Shown piece by piece: positions 18,005-26,318 of a DNA stretch of 64,000 bases (position 1 is its first letter; every line of letters starts with the position of its first letter). The stretch is from Bradyrhizobium sp. CER78 (GTDB lineage: Bacteria; Pseudomonadota; Alphaproteobacteria; Rhizobiales; Xanthobacteraceae). Position numbers and translations under genes: made by a program. The DNA lies in contig NZ_JARVWP010000020.1 of assembly GCF_029846235.1 (NCBI RefSeq), positions 62,001-126,000 of the forward strand, read 5' to 3'. A model generated the notes under the pieces. It did no database searches. It was not told the DNA's origin and saw only the letters and a program-made list of their open reading frames with translations.

Positions 18005-19042
18005 ATGCATCACCGGGGCTGGCTTGCGGCACTGACGCTGCTCATCGCGACCGTTCACGTGCCGGTCGCATCGGCAACGCAGGCGCAGATCGAGCGTGAC
18101 AAGAAGCCGGTCAAAGAGGTCGCGAGCGGACGGATCGCCGTCGGCGGCGCGACCTTCCCTGTCTATCTCTCGGCCGACTGGTCCAATCCGCTGCCGGATG
18201 TCACCCGCGCGGTCCTTGTGCTACACGGCGTGCTGCGCAATGCCGATGACTATTTCCGTGCGGCGCTGAGCGCACAGGCTGCGGCCGGCGATGTCGGCAA
18301 GCGCACGCTGATGATCGCACCGCAGTTTTTGATCGAACCCGACGTCGCGGCGTTCAAGCTGCCGGCGGAGACGCTGCGCTGGAGCCTTTATGGCTGGCAG
18401 GGTGGCGAGCCCGCGCTCGCGCCCAACCCGGCGAGCTCGTTCGAGGCACTCGACGCGATCCTGGCGAAGCTGGGCGACCAGAAGCTGTTTCCTAACCTGA
18501 AGCAGGTCGTCGTGTTCGGCCATTCCGGCGGCGGCCAGGTGGTGCAGCGCTATGCGATCGCGGCGAAGGGCGACCAAGTGCTGCTGCGCGAAGGCATCGG
18601 CGTGCGCTATGTGGTCGCCAATCCCTCCTCCTACGCCTATTTCACCAGGGAGCGGCCGGAGCCCGCGATCGCGGCGACATGCGAGGGCTATAACAGCTGG
18701 AAGTTCGGCATGGACGATCGTCCGCCCTATCTCGCCGCGCCTTCACCGGCCGCGCTGGAACAGGCCTATGTCGCGCGCCGCGTGATCTATCTCTTGGGAA
18801 CGCTCGACACCAATCCCGATCATCCCGCGCTCGACAAGTCCTGCATGGCGGAAGCCGAAGGGCCGTATCGCTATGCACGCGGGCATTCTTATGTCGCGGC
18901 GATGCAGGCCCGCGACCACGGCGCGCCGAACCACAGTGTGTGGGACGTGCCGGGCGTCGGCCACGAGGGCGGCAAGATGCTCAATTCGCCCTGCGGCCTG
19001 ACCGCGGTGTTCGACATTCCCGGCTGCGCGGCGGCGCGCTAG
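18005..19042 (+). CDS. Exported alpha/beta hydrolase
   Basis: Protein of 345 residues with a clear signal peptide (hydrophobic core AALTLLIATVHVPV, likely cleavage near ASA). The alpha/beta hydrolase fold shows VLVLHGVLRNADDY as the oxyanion region and VVFGHSGGGQVVQRYA with the GHSGG nucleophile elbow. A His in PGVGHEGGKM near the C-terminus is probably catalytic. The substrate is unknown. A palindromic repeat begins at the stop codon. Confidence 0.83.
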   Translation: MHHRGWLAALTLLIATVHVPVASATQAQIERDKKPVKEVASGRIAVGGATFPVYLSADWSNPLPDVTRAVLVLHGVLRNADDYFRAALSAQAAAGDVGKRTLMIAPQFLIEPDVAAFKLPAETLRWSLYGWQGGEPALAPNPASSFEALDAILAKLGDQKLFPNLKQVVVFGHSGGGQVVQRYAIAAKGDQVLLREGIGVRYVVANPSSYAYFTRERPEPAIAATCEGYNSWKFGMDDRPPYLAAPSPAALEQAYVARRVIYLLGTLDTNPDHPALDKSCMAEAEGPYRYARGHSYVAAMQARDHGAPNHSVWDVPGVGHEGGKMLNSPCGLTAVFDIPGCAAAR

Positions 19043-19090
19043 AGCATGATCCCGAAAAGTGCGAAGCAATTTTCCGAAAAGATCATGCTC
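19042..19090. repeat. Interspersed palindrome, GAGCATGATC family
   Basis: Starts GAGCATGATC and ends GATCATGCTC, with an inner GAAAAG/CTTTTC-like part. The family recurs at 19510-19581 (diverged), 42704-42752 and 56080-56128, always between genes. This copy begins at the last base of the hydrolase stop codon and could act as a transcript end. Confidence 0.7.
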
Positions 19091-19099
19091 AAACAATGA

Positions 19100-19145
19100 G
19101 ATGCGATCATGATGCGATGCCATGGAATCGCATCATGATCGCATC
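19100..19145. repeat. Perfect 19-bp inverted repeat
   Basis: Arms GATGCGATCATGATGCGAT (19100-19118) and its exact complement (19127-19145) around the 8-base loop GCCATGGA. Each arm contains the small palindrome ATCATGAT. It lies 10 bases after the previous palindrome and about 105 bases before a small secreted protein gene, so it might be a strong RNA hairpin in the leader or the end of the hydrolase transcript. Confidence 0.7.
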
Positions 19146-19251
19146 GCGCACACCGGAATGTGTGCGTCGGCTCGGTGGCAGGCCGCATCGAGATCGCCTA
19201 CGCTCATGTTGCGAATGGAGCATCACAACCGACAGCTCGGTGGAGACCATC

Positions 19252-19509
19252 ATGAGAGCATGTTTGTTCGCAGTTCTGACTGCAGGTGCGTTCCTCGCCC
19301 TGACCCCGGTCAACGCCGCGGAGGGGTGTGGCGACGGTTGCCACAGGACTTCAGGAGGCGCTTGCGTGATTGACGGCTGGGGCACCAGCGCACGGGTCAG
19401 GAACGAATGCCCCGCCACCACCCGCGCACGGCCCCCATGTGGTGGCCATGGATATATCTGGCGGCGCGACTACCAGGCCTGCTCCCAGACGACGAAGGAT
19501 TGGCTATAG
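19252..19509 (+). CDS. Small exported Cys-rich protein
   Basis: Protein of 85 residues with a signal peptide (cut probably after VNAAE or NAA). The mature part of about 60 residues has six cysteines (EGCGDGCHR, GACV, NECP, PPCGG, QACSQ), which suggests periplasmic disulphides. The EGCGDGCHR start resembles the GCG/CRPN small exported proteins of rhizobia, but this is only a resemblance. Repeats flank it on both sides. Function unknown. Confidence 0.65.
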   Translation: MRACLFAVLTAGAFLALTPVNAAEGCGDGCHRTSGGACVIDGWGTSARVRNECPATTRARPPCGGHGYIWRRDYQACSQTTKDWL

Positions 19510-19581
19510 AGCACGATCCGGAAAACTGCGAAGCGGCTTCCCTTGCGACAAACGCGAGGCGCTTGCGCGGAGATCATGCTC
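19510..19581. repeat. Diverged GAGCATGATC-family palindrome
   Basis: Starts GAGCACGATCCGG and ends GAGATCATGCTC, with a longer middle than the copy at 19042. It follows the stop of the small Cys-rich gene directly. Confidence 0.55.
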
Positions 19582-19660
19582 AAGCAACGGACGAGAACGG
19601 GATGAGGATTCAACCAAATCCCGTCGCGCTCTAGCTTTCCGTGACACCAACCGGTCCGTG

Positions 19661-20065
19661 TTACGCCGGCACGATCACCTTGCCGATCGGCCACAGCGCG
19701 ATGCCGGCAAGCTTGAGATGCGCCCAGGCGAACGGGATGCCGATGATGGTGACCGCCAGAAGGATGGCGGTGATCACATGGCCGATCGCGAGCCACCAGC
19801 CGGCCAGGATGAACCAGATCAGATTGCCGATCACGCCGAGCGGTCCGGTGCCGATATCGGACATGCCGGTGACTTCATCGCGGCGGACCGCACGCGAACC
19901 GAACGGCAGCAGCGTATAGACCGCAATGTTGAACGCGGCGCGCGCCCAGGGCAGCCCGATAATGGTGATGGCCATGATCACCGCGGCGACCAGCCAGCCG
20001 AACGCCATCCACGCGCCGCCGATCAGGATCCAGAGGACGTTCAGGAGGATAGACACAGGCTCCAT
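19661..20065 (-). CDS. YccF-domain inner membrane protein
   Basis: Membrane protein of 134 residues with two copies of the YccF motif. Each copy is a hydrophobic helix pair around a GLPWARAAF or GIPFAWAHLKLAG-type signature and an LLPFG or LWPIGK end. The ATG at 20065 fits the motif start and has AAAGGTG upstream. The family's function is not known. The 421-base region on its 5' side holds a large intergenic repeat. Confidence 0.82.
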   Translation of the reverse strand: MEPVSILLNVLWILIGGAWMAFGWLVAAVIMAITIIGLPWARAAFNIAVYTLLPFGSRAVRRDEVTGMSDIGTGPLGVIGNLIWFILAGWWLAIGHVITAILLAVTIIGIPFAWAHLKLAGIALWPIGKVIVPA

Positions 20066-20301
20066 GGCAGGCACCTTTGCTCCGCGTGACACCCCCTCAA
20101 TATAGGCCGGCGGCCGGCGCCGCGGTAGGGTGCCGCGCGGCGGCGATCCTCGCCACCGGTCGCACGATTGTCGCGGAGGCAGCCGCGTCGCAAAGGGAGA
20201 ACGACAATGCAGGCGGGCTCCGCGAACAATGGCGTCGCGCAATTGCCGGTGCTGGAGGAGTAGGACTGTAAATTTGTCGAGCATTAGCCGCGACGGGACC
20301 G

Positions 20302-20448
20302 CGCTCCCTCGCTCCGCTCTTGCGGGGAGAGGGGTGGGGTAAGGGGTTGGCTCAGCAGATTCGGTGACAGATGGATTCGCGGAGGCTCTCCCTCACCCGG
20401 AATGCATCTGACGATGCGTTCCGACCTCTCCCCGCAGGCGGGGCGAGG
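20302..20448. repeat. Intergenic repeat with CTCCC...GGGGAGAGG ends
   Basis: An imperfect inverted pair begins CTCCCTCGCTCCGCTCTTGC and ends with CCTCTCCCCGCAGGCGGGG. The same family is at 41249-41426. It fills most of the 421-base gap between the YccF gene and the stop of the GGDEF-EAL gene; I see no gene in this gap. Confidence 0.6.
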
Positions 20449-20486
20449 TTACAATCAGCTGCTGCATGTTTGAAACGAACCAATCT

Positions 20487-22259
20487 CTAACGCCTGAAGC
20501 CGTTGGCGCGCGAATAGCTCTGGCGGCTGTCCTGGGACGGGCGCGCGGCCATGCTGGCGCGGCTCTCGCTGGCGACCGGCGTCGCGGGCTTCAGGTCCTC
20601 GAGGAAGATCGGCTTGGCGAAGTAATAGCCCTGGGCATAGCGGATCTTGGTCGCCGCCTGCAGATAGGTGAGCTCCTCGTAGGACTCGATACCCTCGGCG
20701 ATCACCGTCATGCCGAGCGCCTCGCTCAGCGATTCGATCGCGCGCAGGATGCCCTGGCTGCGCGGCCGCTGATGGATGTCGATGATGAATGAGCGGTCGA
20801 TCTTGATCTCGTCGGCGGTGATGTCGGCAAGCGCCGACAGCGACGAATAGCCGATGCCGAAATCGTCGATCGAGATGCCGACGCCGATGCCGCGCAGGAT
20901 CGGCAGGATCTGGTCCTGGAAATGCGACCGGGTCACGAACGCATCTTCGGTGACCTCGATCATGAAGCGCTTCGGGAAGCCGGTTTCCTCGATCGCGCGT
21001 GCGAAGCGGCGCATGAACTCGAGATTGCCGGCCTGCTTGGCCGCGACATTGATGCTGATCGTGGCGGTCGGGCCGAATGTGTCGTTGATCAGGTCGATCG
21101 ACTTGACGATCTCCGCCAGCACCAGGAACGTCAGCTCGTCGATCAGGCCGAGCTCGACGGCAAGGTTGATGAAGGTGCCCGGCGCCTGGATCACGCCTTC
21201 GTCGTCGCGTAGCCGCACCAGCGCCTCGATCCCCTTGACCTCGTGGGTGCGGATATCGACCTTGGCCTGGAATGCGCAGCAGAAGCGCTTTTCCAGGATC
21301 GCCAGCCGTAGCGACTGCTCGATCTTCATCCGCGCCAGCGCCTCGCGCTCCATGCTGTTGTCGAAGAACGCGGTCGAGCCCTTGCCGTTGTTCTTGACGC
21401 GGTACATCGCGATATCGGCATTCTGACGCAACGCCTCGTAGCTCCTGCCGTGCATCGGGTAGAGGCTGACGCCGATCGAGGTCGATGCGAATATCTCGGA
21501 GTCCTCGATGAAGAACGGTGCCTTCAGCCGCTCCTGCATGACGTGGATGAATTCGGCAACCTCGTCATTGCTGCTGATCGGGTTCAGCAGCAGCAGGAAT
21601 TCGTCGCCGGAGATCCGCGACAGGATGTCGGTATCGCGCAACGCATGGCCGAGCCGCTTGGACAGTTCGACCAGCAGCGCATCGCCGATCGCGTGGCCGT
21701 AATAGTCGTTGATGTGCTTGAAGTTGTCGACGTCGAGGAAGGCGAGCGCGAAATGGCTCTGCGCGGTGTCGCGGATCAGGCCGTTGACGCGATGCTCGAT
21801 CACCCGCCGGGTCGGAAGACCGGTCAGTTCATCGTAATAGGCCGAGCGGAACAGCTGGTCTTCGAACGCCTTCTGCTCGCTGATGTCGGTCGAGGTCGAG
21901 ATCAGGAGATTGCGGCCGGCGATCTGGACCGGCCGGTGCGAGGTGAGAAACACGTATTTGGATGCGCCGCAGGAGAGCACTTCCTCGAGTACCACCGGGC
22001 GGCCGCTGCGCAGCATGTCCAGATTGGCGGTGTGGCGGTCGTCGGCCGGCGCCGGCTGGCTCGCGCTCGCCGCCAGCTGCAACTGGCTCGCTGCCGCTTC
22101 ATTCACCAGGACGAACTGGCCCTGCTCGTCCTGGACCGTCACGCCCGCCGGCAGCAGCTGGAGAAGATCGCGCAAGATGCGCAGTTCATTTCCGGAAAAG
22201 TCGTCTTGGCCGGTCGCTGCCGCGCCCGCCTGAAAATCGTTTTTAGTGAAACTATGCAT
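20487..22259 (-). CDS. PAS-GGDEF-EAL cyclic di-GMP protein
   Basis: Cytoplasmic protein of 590 residues. An N-terminal PAS-like domain (LLPAGVTVQDEQGQFVLVN) leads to a GGDEF domain with the motif SGDEF (about 217-221), then an EAL domain with intact EAL (about 345), DDFGIGYSSLS and KIDRSF. The phosphodiesterase site looks complete. The cyclase has Ser for the first Gly, a variant that can still be active. The ATG at 22259 is preferred, since the upstream extension lacks domain sequence. The sensed signal is unknown. A histidine kinase gene lies upstream on the same strand, 204 bases away. Confidence 0.88.
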   Translation of the reverse strand: MHSFTKNDFQAGAAATGQDDFSGNELRILRDLLQLLPAGVTVQDEQGQFVLVNEAAASQLQLAASASQPAPADDRHTANLDMLRSGRPVVLEEVLSCGASKYVFLTSHRPVQIAGRNLLISTSTDISEQKAFEDQLFRSAYYDELTGLPTRRVIEHRVNGLIRDTAQSHFALAFLDVDNFKHINDYYGHAIGDALLVELSKRLGHALRDTDILSRISGDEFLLLLNPISSNDEVAEFIHVMQERLKAPFFIEDSEIFASTSIGVSLYPMHGRSYEALRQNADIAMYRVKNNGKGSTAFFDNSMEREALARMKIEQSLRLAILEKRFCCAFQAKVDIRTHEVKGIEALVRLRDDEGVIQAPGTFINLAVELGLIDELTFLVLAEIVKSIDLINDTFGPTATISINVAAKQAGNLEFMRRFARAIEETGFPKRFMIEVTEDAFVTRSHFQDQILPILRGIGVGISIDDFGIGYSSLSALADITADEIKIDRSFIIDIHQRPRSQGILRAIESLSEALGMTVIAEGIESYEELTYLQAATKIRYAQGYYFAKPIFLEDLKPATPVASESRASMAARPSQDSRQSYSRANGFRR

Positions 22260-22463
22260 GTGCCGACCTTGGCAAAGTCCGTTGTAGTTTTGGTTAAGCG
22301 GACTTGGGAAATGCCGTGACAGAATGAGACCCGGGCTGCTTTCGCAAGCCGTCGCGGCAATCGTCATTAACAGAATATCAATGGCGGGCTCAGTCGCTGG
22401 TGAAAGCGATTGCGGCGCGCACGGTTGCACCGGAAAATGCGCCTGTGCCGGAAAGTCGACTTA

Positions 22464-23426
22464 TCAACAGTTGGGAAGCTTGCACTGCATGGTGCAGTGA
22501 ACGCCGGTCTTCAGGTAACTGATCTCCGTCTTGCCGTCGAACGGCCGCAGCGCTGACTTCAGCAGCTTGGTGCCGAAGCCGGGTTCGCCGAGCACCTCGA
22601 CCACCGGTCCCTCGGTTTCGTCCCAGATCACGTTGAGACGTCCATCGTCCACCGTCCACGACACCTGCAGAAACCCGCGCGGCGAGGAGAAGGCGCCGTA
22701 CTTTCCTGCGTTGGTTGCGAGCTCGTGGAAGATTAGCGCCAGCGAGACGGCGAGCTTGGCGGGCAGGAACAATTGCTCGCCGTTGAGATTGAACCGCACG
22801 TGGCCGTAAGGGCCGAGTTCCGAGCGCAGCAAATCCTTGATATCGCAGCCATAGCCGTCGACCCGCGCGATCAGATCGTCGGTCGCCGAGAGCGCGCGGA
22901 TGCGATGGTCGATGCGCTGCCAGACATCGGGCCGGTCCTGCAGCGCCTGATGCAGCACGGCATGAATGGTCGAGGATTTGTTCTTCAGCCGGTGCTGCAA
23001 TTCGTCGACCACGATCTTGCGGTACTGCTCCTCCTCGATCAGCCGCTTGGACACCTCGCGCTGCTGGGCGACCAGGGAACGGTAGTGCTCCACGCCCCAG
23101 ATCGCGATGCCGCATACCACCCAGAAGATCATCAGCAGTGCAAAGCGCGCCGGATCGGCGTGCCCGCTGCTGAAATCGATGATGACGCCGAGCAGGCCGC
23201 TTGCCAGCGCAGTCGCGATCCCGACCCGGAAGCCGCCAAAGGCGGTCGCGAAGAACACCGCCGGGAAATAGGGCGTGAAGAACACATCCGGCCTGATCTG
23301 GGCGAGCCCGAAGCGCGCGGCCGTGGCCAAAACGAGACAGAGCACCGCGAAGCTCGCCGCAAGCAGCATCGAAGGCTGGGAATTGCCCCGCCAACCCGCT
23401 CTGAATTCGTCGATCCATTTCGCCAT
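22464..23426 (-). CDS. Membrane histidine kinase, HWE/HisKA_2 class
   Basis: Sensor kinase of 320 residues. A short transmembrane block of about four helices (DUF4118-like, from LLAASFAVLC to FWVVCGIAIW) is followed by ELQHRLKNKSSTIHAVL, the phospho-accepting His box of the HWE/HisKA_2 class. An ATP-binding domain has HELATNAGKYGAFS as N-box and a FGTKLL G-box. No response regulator gene is adjacent, and in this class the partner is often remote. The ATG at 23426 starts just before the membrane part. Confidence 0.85.
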   Translation of the reverse strand: MAKWIDEFRAGWRGNSQPSMLLAASFAVLCLVLATAARFGLAQIRPDVFFTPYFPAVFFATAFGGFRVGIATALASGLLGVIIDFSSGHADPARFALLMIFWVVCGIAIWGVEHYRSLVAQQREVSKRLIEEEQYRKIVVDELQHRLKNKSSTIHAVLHQALQDRPDVWQRIDHRIRALSATDDLIARVDGYGCDIKDLLRSELGPYGHVRFNLNGEQLFLPAKLAVSLALIFHELATNAGKYGAFSSPRGFLQVSWTVDDGRLNVIWDETEGPVVEVLGEPGFGTKLLKSALRPFDGKTEISYLKTGVHCTMQCKLPNC

Positions 23427-23605
23427 CGGTCGTTCCAGTTCACGTGAACAGGCGACCCAAAATAAGGCCGCTGCGACCGAAAAACCGCAGTTGTGGCCTT
23501 CTGGCCACAGGTGGACCTTGACCACCGTTAACCGTGCCTCCCGCTTGCGTTGGTGGAAGCAGCTGGGGAATATCCGCAACATCAAACGTTAATCGGGGGA
23601 CCGGC

Positions 23606-24445
23606 ATGGGACGGCTGGACGGCAAGGTCGCGGTGATAACCGGGGCGACCAGCGGCATCGGGTTGCGCACGGCGGAGGTCTTTGTCGCCGAGGGCGCGCG
23701 GATCGTGATCGCCGGGCGCCGCGCGCCGGAGGGCGAGGCGCTGGCGCAACAACTCGGCGCGGCTTGCGTGTTTCGGCAGACCGACGTCACGGTCGAGGAC
23801 CAGATGCAGGCGCTGATCGCGCTTGCGGTGGAGAAGTTCGGCCGGATCGACTGCCTGTTCAACAATGCCGGCGGTCCGGCGCAGACCGGCGGCATCGAGG
23901 GTCTCGACGTCGAACGGTTCGACGCGGCGATGGCAACCCTGGTGCGCAGCGTCATGCTCGGCATGAAGCATGCGGCGCCGTACATGCGCAAGCAGGGCTC
24001 CGGCAGCATCATCAACAATGGCAGCATTGCCGGACGGCTCGCCGGTTTCTCCTCGTCGATGGTCTATGGCGCGGCGAAGGCCGCGGTGATCCATTTCACC
24101 AAATGTGTGGCGATGGAGCTCGGCGAGTCCGGCATTCGCGTCAACTCGATCTCGCCAGGTGCAATCGCCACCGGGATTTTCGGCAAGGCGCTCGGGTTGT
24201 CGACCGATGCGGCCGAGAAGACCGCTTCCGTGATGCGCGAGGTCTACAAGGCGGCGCAGCCGATCCCGCGCGCTGGTCTGCCCGACGACATCGCGCATGC
24301 CGCGGTGTTCCTGGCGAGCGACGAATCGAGCTTCATCAACGGTCATGACCTCGTCGTCGACGGCGCCATCACCGGCGGCCGCAACTGGAGCCAGCAGCAG
24401 GCGGGCTATGTGTCGTTGCGCAAGGCGTTCGATCAGGGGGCGTAG
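23606..24445 (+). CDS. SDR-family oxidoreductase
   Basis: Classical short-chain dehydrogenase of 279 residues. The NAD(P)-binding GATSGIG is near the N-terminus, NNAG and the catalytic Ser (INNGSIAG), Tyr and Lys (YGAAK) follow, and PRAGLPDDIAHAAVFLASDESSFI is near the end. The ATG at 23606 is the first Met of the fold. The substrate is unknown. It is divergent from the histidine kinase and 26 bases before the cyclase gene. Confidence 0.88.
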   Translation: MGRLDGKVAVITGATSGIGLRTAEVFVAEGARIVIAGRRAPEGEALAQQLGAACVFRQTDVTVEDQMQALIALAVEKFGRIDCLFNNAGGPAQTGGIEGLDVERFDAAMATLVRSVMLGMKHAAPYMRKQGSGSIINNGSIAGRLAGFSSSMVYGAAKAAVIHFTKCVAMELGESGIRVNSISPGAIATGIFGKALGLSTDAAEKTASVMREVYKAAQPIPRAGLPDDIAHAAVFLASDESSFINGHDLVVDGAITGGRNWSQQQAGYVSLRKAFDQGA

Positions 24446-24471
24446 CTGGGACAGTCGCCGGGGCAGAAAGC

Positions 24472-25485
24472 ATGAACGCCAGGCTCGAGCGGAAGCTGCA
24501 ACGTCTTGCCGCCGTCCTTGTCGCCGGAATCCTGTCCGGCGTCGCGATCACGCTGAGCGCCTTCGGCGGCGGCGCTGCCCAGTTGACTGTCGGCATCACC
24601 TACGGGTTCCTGCTTGCCGGCGTGATCGGCTCGATCGAGCTGTTCGTCCTTGAAGATTGGGACTGGCTCAAACGCCTGTCCTTCCTCCCCACTCTGGCCG
24701 TGCGCAGCGCCATCTACGCGGCCATCATCATCGGCATCCAGCTGCTGCAGCCGGGCGAACGCATCGCGGGCGTGGCGCCGCAGGACTCGCTGCAGGACTT
24801 CTGGTCGAGTTTCGCTCGTTCCGCCATCGTCTCGGTGCTGGTCAATCTGGGATTCGGCATCGCCAATCTGATCGGCTCGCGTGCGCTGATGAACTTTGTC
24901 ACCGGGCGCTATCACGCGCCGGTCGAGGAAGACCGCTTCGTATTGTTCGTCGATATCGCCGGATCGACCGGGCTCGCCGAGCTTCTCGGCGGCATTGGCA
25001 TCCATCGTTTTCTCGACCGCACCTTCCGCCTGCTGACGCAGTCGGTGGTCGATTATCGCGGCGAGGTGCTCAACTATGTCGGCGACGAGATCATCGTCAC
25101 CTGGCCCGAAAAGAGCGGCGCGGTCGATTGCCGGCCGCTGCGCTGTTTCGTGGCGATGCGCCGCGCGCTGCTGAAGGCGGCGCCGCAGTTCGAGCGCGAA
25201 TTCGGCGTGGTGCCGCAGATTCGCGGCAGCCTGCATTTCGGCCCGGTGATCGTCGGCGAGATCGGCGACGTCAAGCGCGCGATCGTGTTCAACGGCGATG
25301 TCATGAACACCGCGGCGCGGCTGGAGGAGCTGAGCCGCAAGGTCGACGGCGGCTTCCTCGCCTCGCGCGCCGCGATGGTGCGCTTCGCCGCACCGCCGCC
25401 ATTTCCGGTGAGCGATCTCGGCACGCTCCCGATCCGCGGCCGCATCGACGGCATCGACGTCGTCGGGATCGGAGCGGTGGCGTAA
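24472..25485 (+). CDS. Membrane class III adenylate/guanylate cyclase
   Basis: Protein of 337 residues. Four hydrophobic helices (about 11-30, 38-58, 75-92, 113-133) are followed by a class III cyclase catalytic domain from about 154. The two metal-binding Asp residues are visible in FVDIAGST (Asp161) and NYVGDEIIVTW (Asp205). RGSLHFGPVIVGEIGDVKR and VMNTAARLEELS follow. It should make cAMP (or cGMP) at the inner membrane. The gene may be co-transcribed with the SDR gene before it. Confidence 0.88.
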   Translation: MNARLERKLQRLAAVLVAGILSGVAITLSAFGGGAAQLTVGITYGFLLAGVIGSIELFVLEDWDWLKRLSFLPTLAVRSAIYAAIIIGIQLLQPGERIAGVAPQDSLQDFWSSFARSAIVSVLVNLGFGIANLIGSRALMNFVTGRYHAPVEEDRFVLFVDIAGSTGLAELLGGIGIHRFLDRTFRLLTQSVVDYRGEVLNYVGDEIIVTWPEKSGAVDCRPLRCFVAMRRALLKAAPQFEREFGVVPQIRGSLHFGPVIVGEIGDVKRAIVFNGDVMNTAARLEELSRKVDGGFLASRAAMVRFAAPPPFPVSDLGTLPIRGRIDGIDVVGIGAVA

Positions 25486-25894
25486 CGTTCACGCATCGAC
25501 GTCCACCTCAGCCAAGAACCGTGACGTCGGCTGGCTCGATGAGAATGCATGTCGGCTTTCGATCGGCTGCCATCACCTTCGGTGAAGGTAACGTACCGAT
25601 CCCGCGACGAGGTGACATTCCTTCGATGCCAAATCGAAAATGACTTCCAAAAATGACTTGCAAGTTAGTTTCTGAAAAATGAGTCAGCTTCGCTGTCGTG
25701 GCCTGGGAGAGCTACGCTAAAAAAACGGAGATAGCTTGGGACATTCCGCGCTGCTCGGCGTTCTCTGCTCGCAGCGACCAAATCACCAATGGCAAGGGAT
25801 GGTCAATGCACTCATGGAGCGTCGGCCAATGCTGGCGCTTCGCAATTCAGCAAGTAACTGCAATGCGCAGAATCGTCTTCAAAGGAGTGCAGAG
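25486..25894. other. 409-base AT-richer intergenic region
   Basis: No gene is supported here; the open frames lack homology and ribosome-binding sites. It holds a partly repeated AAAATGACTT (about 25637 and 25650) and a near-palindrome at 25651-25670. It precedes the small secreted protein and the MacA/MacB-type operon, so it probably carries their promoter. Confidence 0.5.
25651..25670. promoter_or_regulatory. Candidate operator palindrome
   Basis: A 20-bp near-palindrome with the perfect core ACTTGCAAGT (25656-25665) and 8 of 10 half-site bases matching overall. It resembles a TetR-type operator. It is about 230 bases upstream of the small secreted protein gene. No regulator gene is adjacent. 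Confidence 0.35.
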
Positions 25895-26224
25895 ATGAAG
25901 CACGTGTTAGCCTCTCTCGCTATCGGCGCCTGCCTGCTGCTTCCGTCCGCGGGCGTGGTGTTGGGCGCGGGTCCTCCCGTCAAGCCTGCTCAAAATCCCA
26001 CGACAGGCCAGCATGGCTCCAATCATGGCTTTAGCTGTACCACCAGTGGTGCAGGTATTAACACTCCGGGGAATGCTATGGCAGCGCCCGGATCACCGTT
26101 CAATCCAAGTGGGCAAGCAGGCACCGTCTATGCGGGAAATCCAGGCACAGCATCGGCAGCTAACGCAAATTCGACGGCCGCCGTTTCCCAATATGACGTC
26201 GCTTGCTCACACCAAGCTCCCTAG
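25895..26224 (+). CDS. Small exported protein, VSQYDVAC-type end
   Basis: Protein of 109 residues with a signal peptide (VLASLAIGACLLLPSAGVVLGA) and a low-complexity Gly/Ala/Asn/Pro body containing NPSGQAGTVYAG. It ends in VSQYDVACSHQAP. The SD AAAGGAG is well placed. I recognise the body and end as a recurring small exported family in bradyrhizobia, but I know no function for it. It precedes the export operon, 94 bases before the adaptor gene. Confidence 0.7.
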   Translation: MKHVLASLAIGACLLLPSAGVVLGAGPPVKPAQNPTTGQHGSNHGFSCTTSGAGINTPGNAMAAPGSPFNPSGQAGTVYAGNPGTASAANANSTAAVSQYDVACSHQAP

Positions 26225-26318
26225 CCCTGAAGAGTGCAGGGCCTGATTTGCCTGTTGTGGCCGAAAGCACTGATGCCTCGGACAAGCCGGCAATGCGTTG
26301 AAGCAGGATGACAGCCAC

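Noticed and set aside
20487..22259. GGDEF domain called inactive because of SGDEF
   Set aside because: Some SGDEF cyclases are active, so loss of activity cannot be claimed from this change alone.
25698..25898. Open frame of 66 codons upstream of the small secreted protein
   Set aside because: No homology or SD; it overlaps the leader of a better gene.
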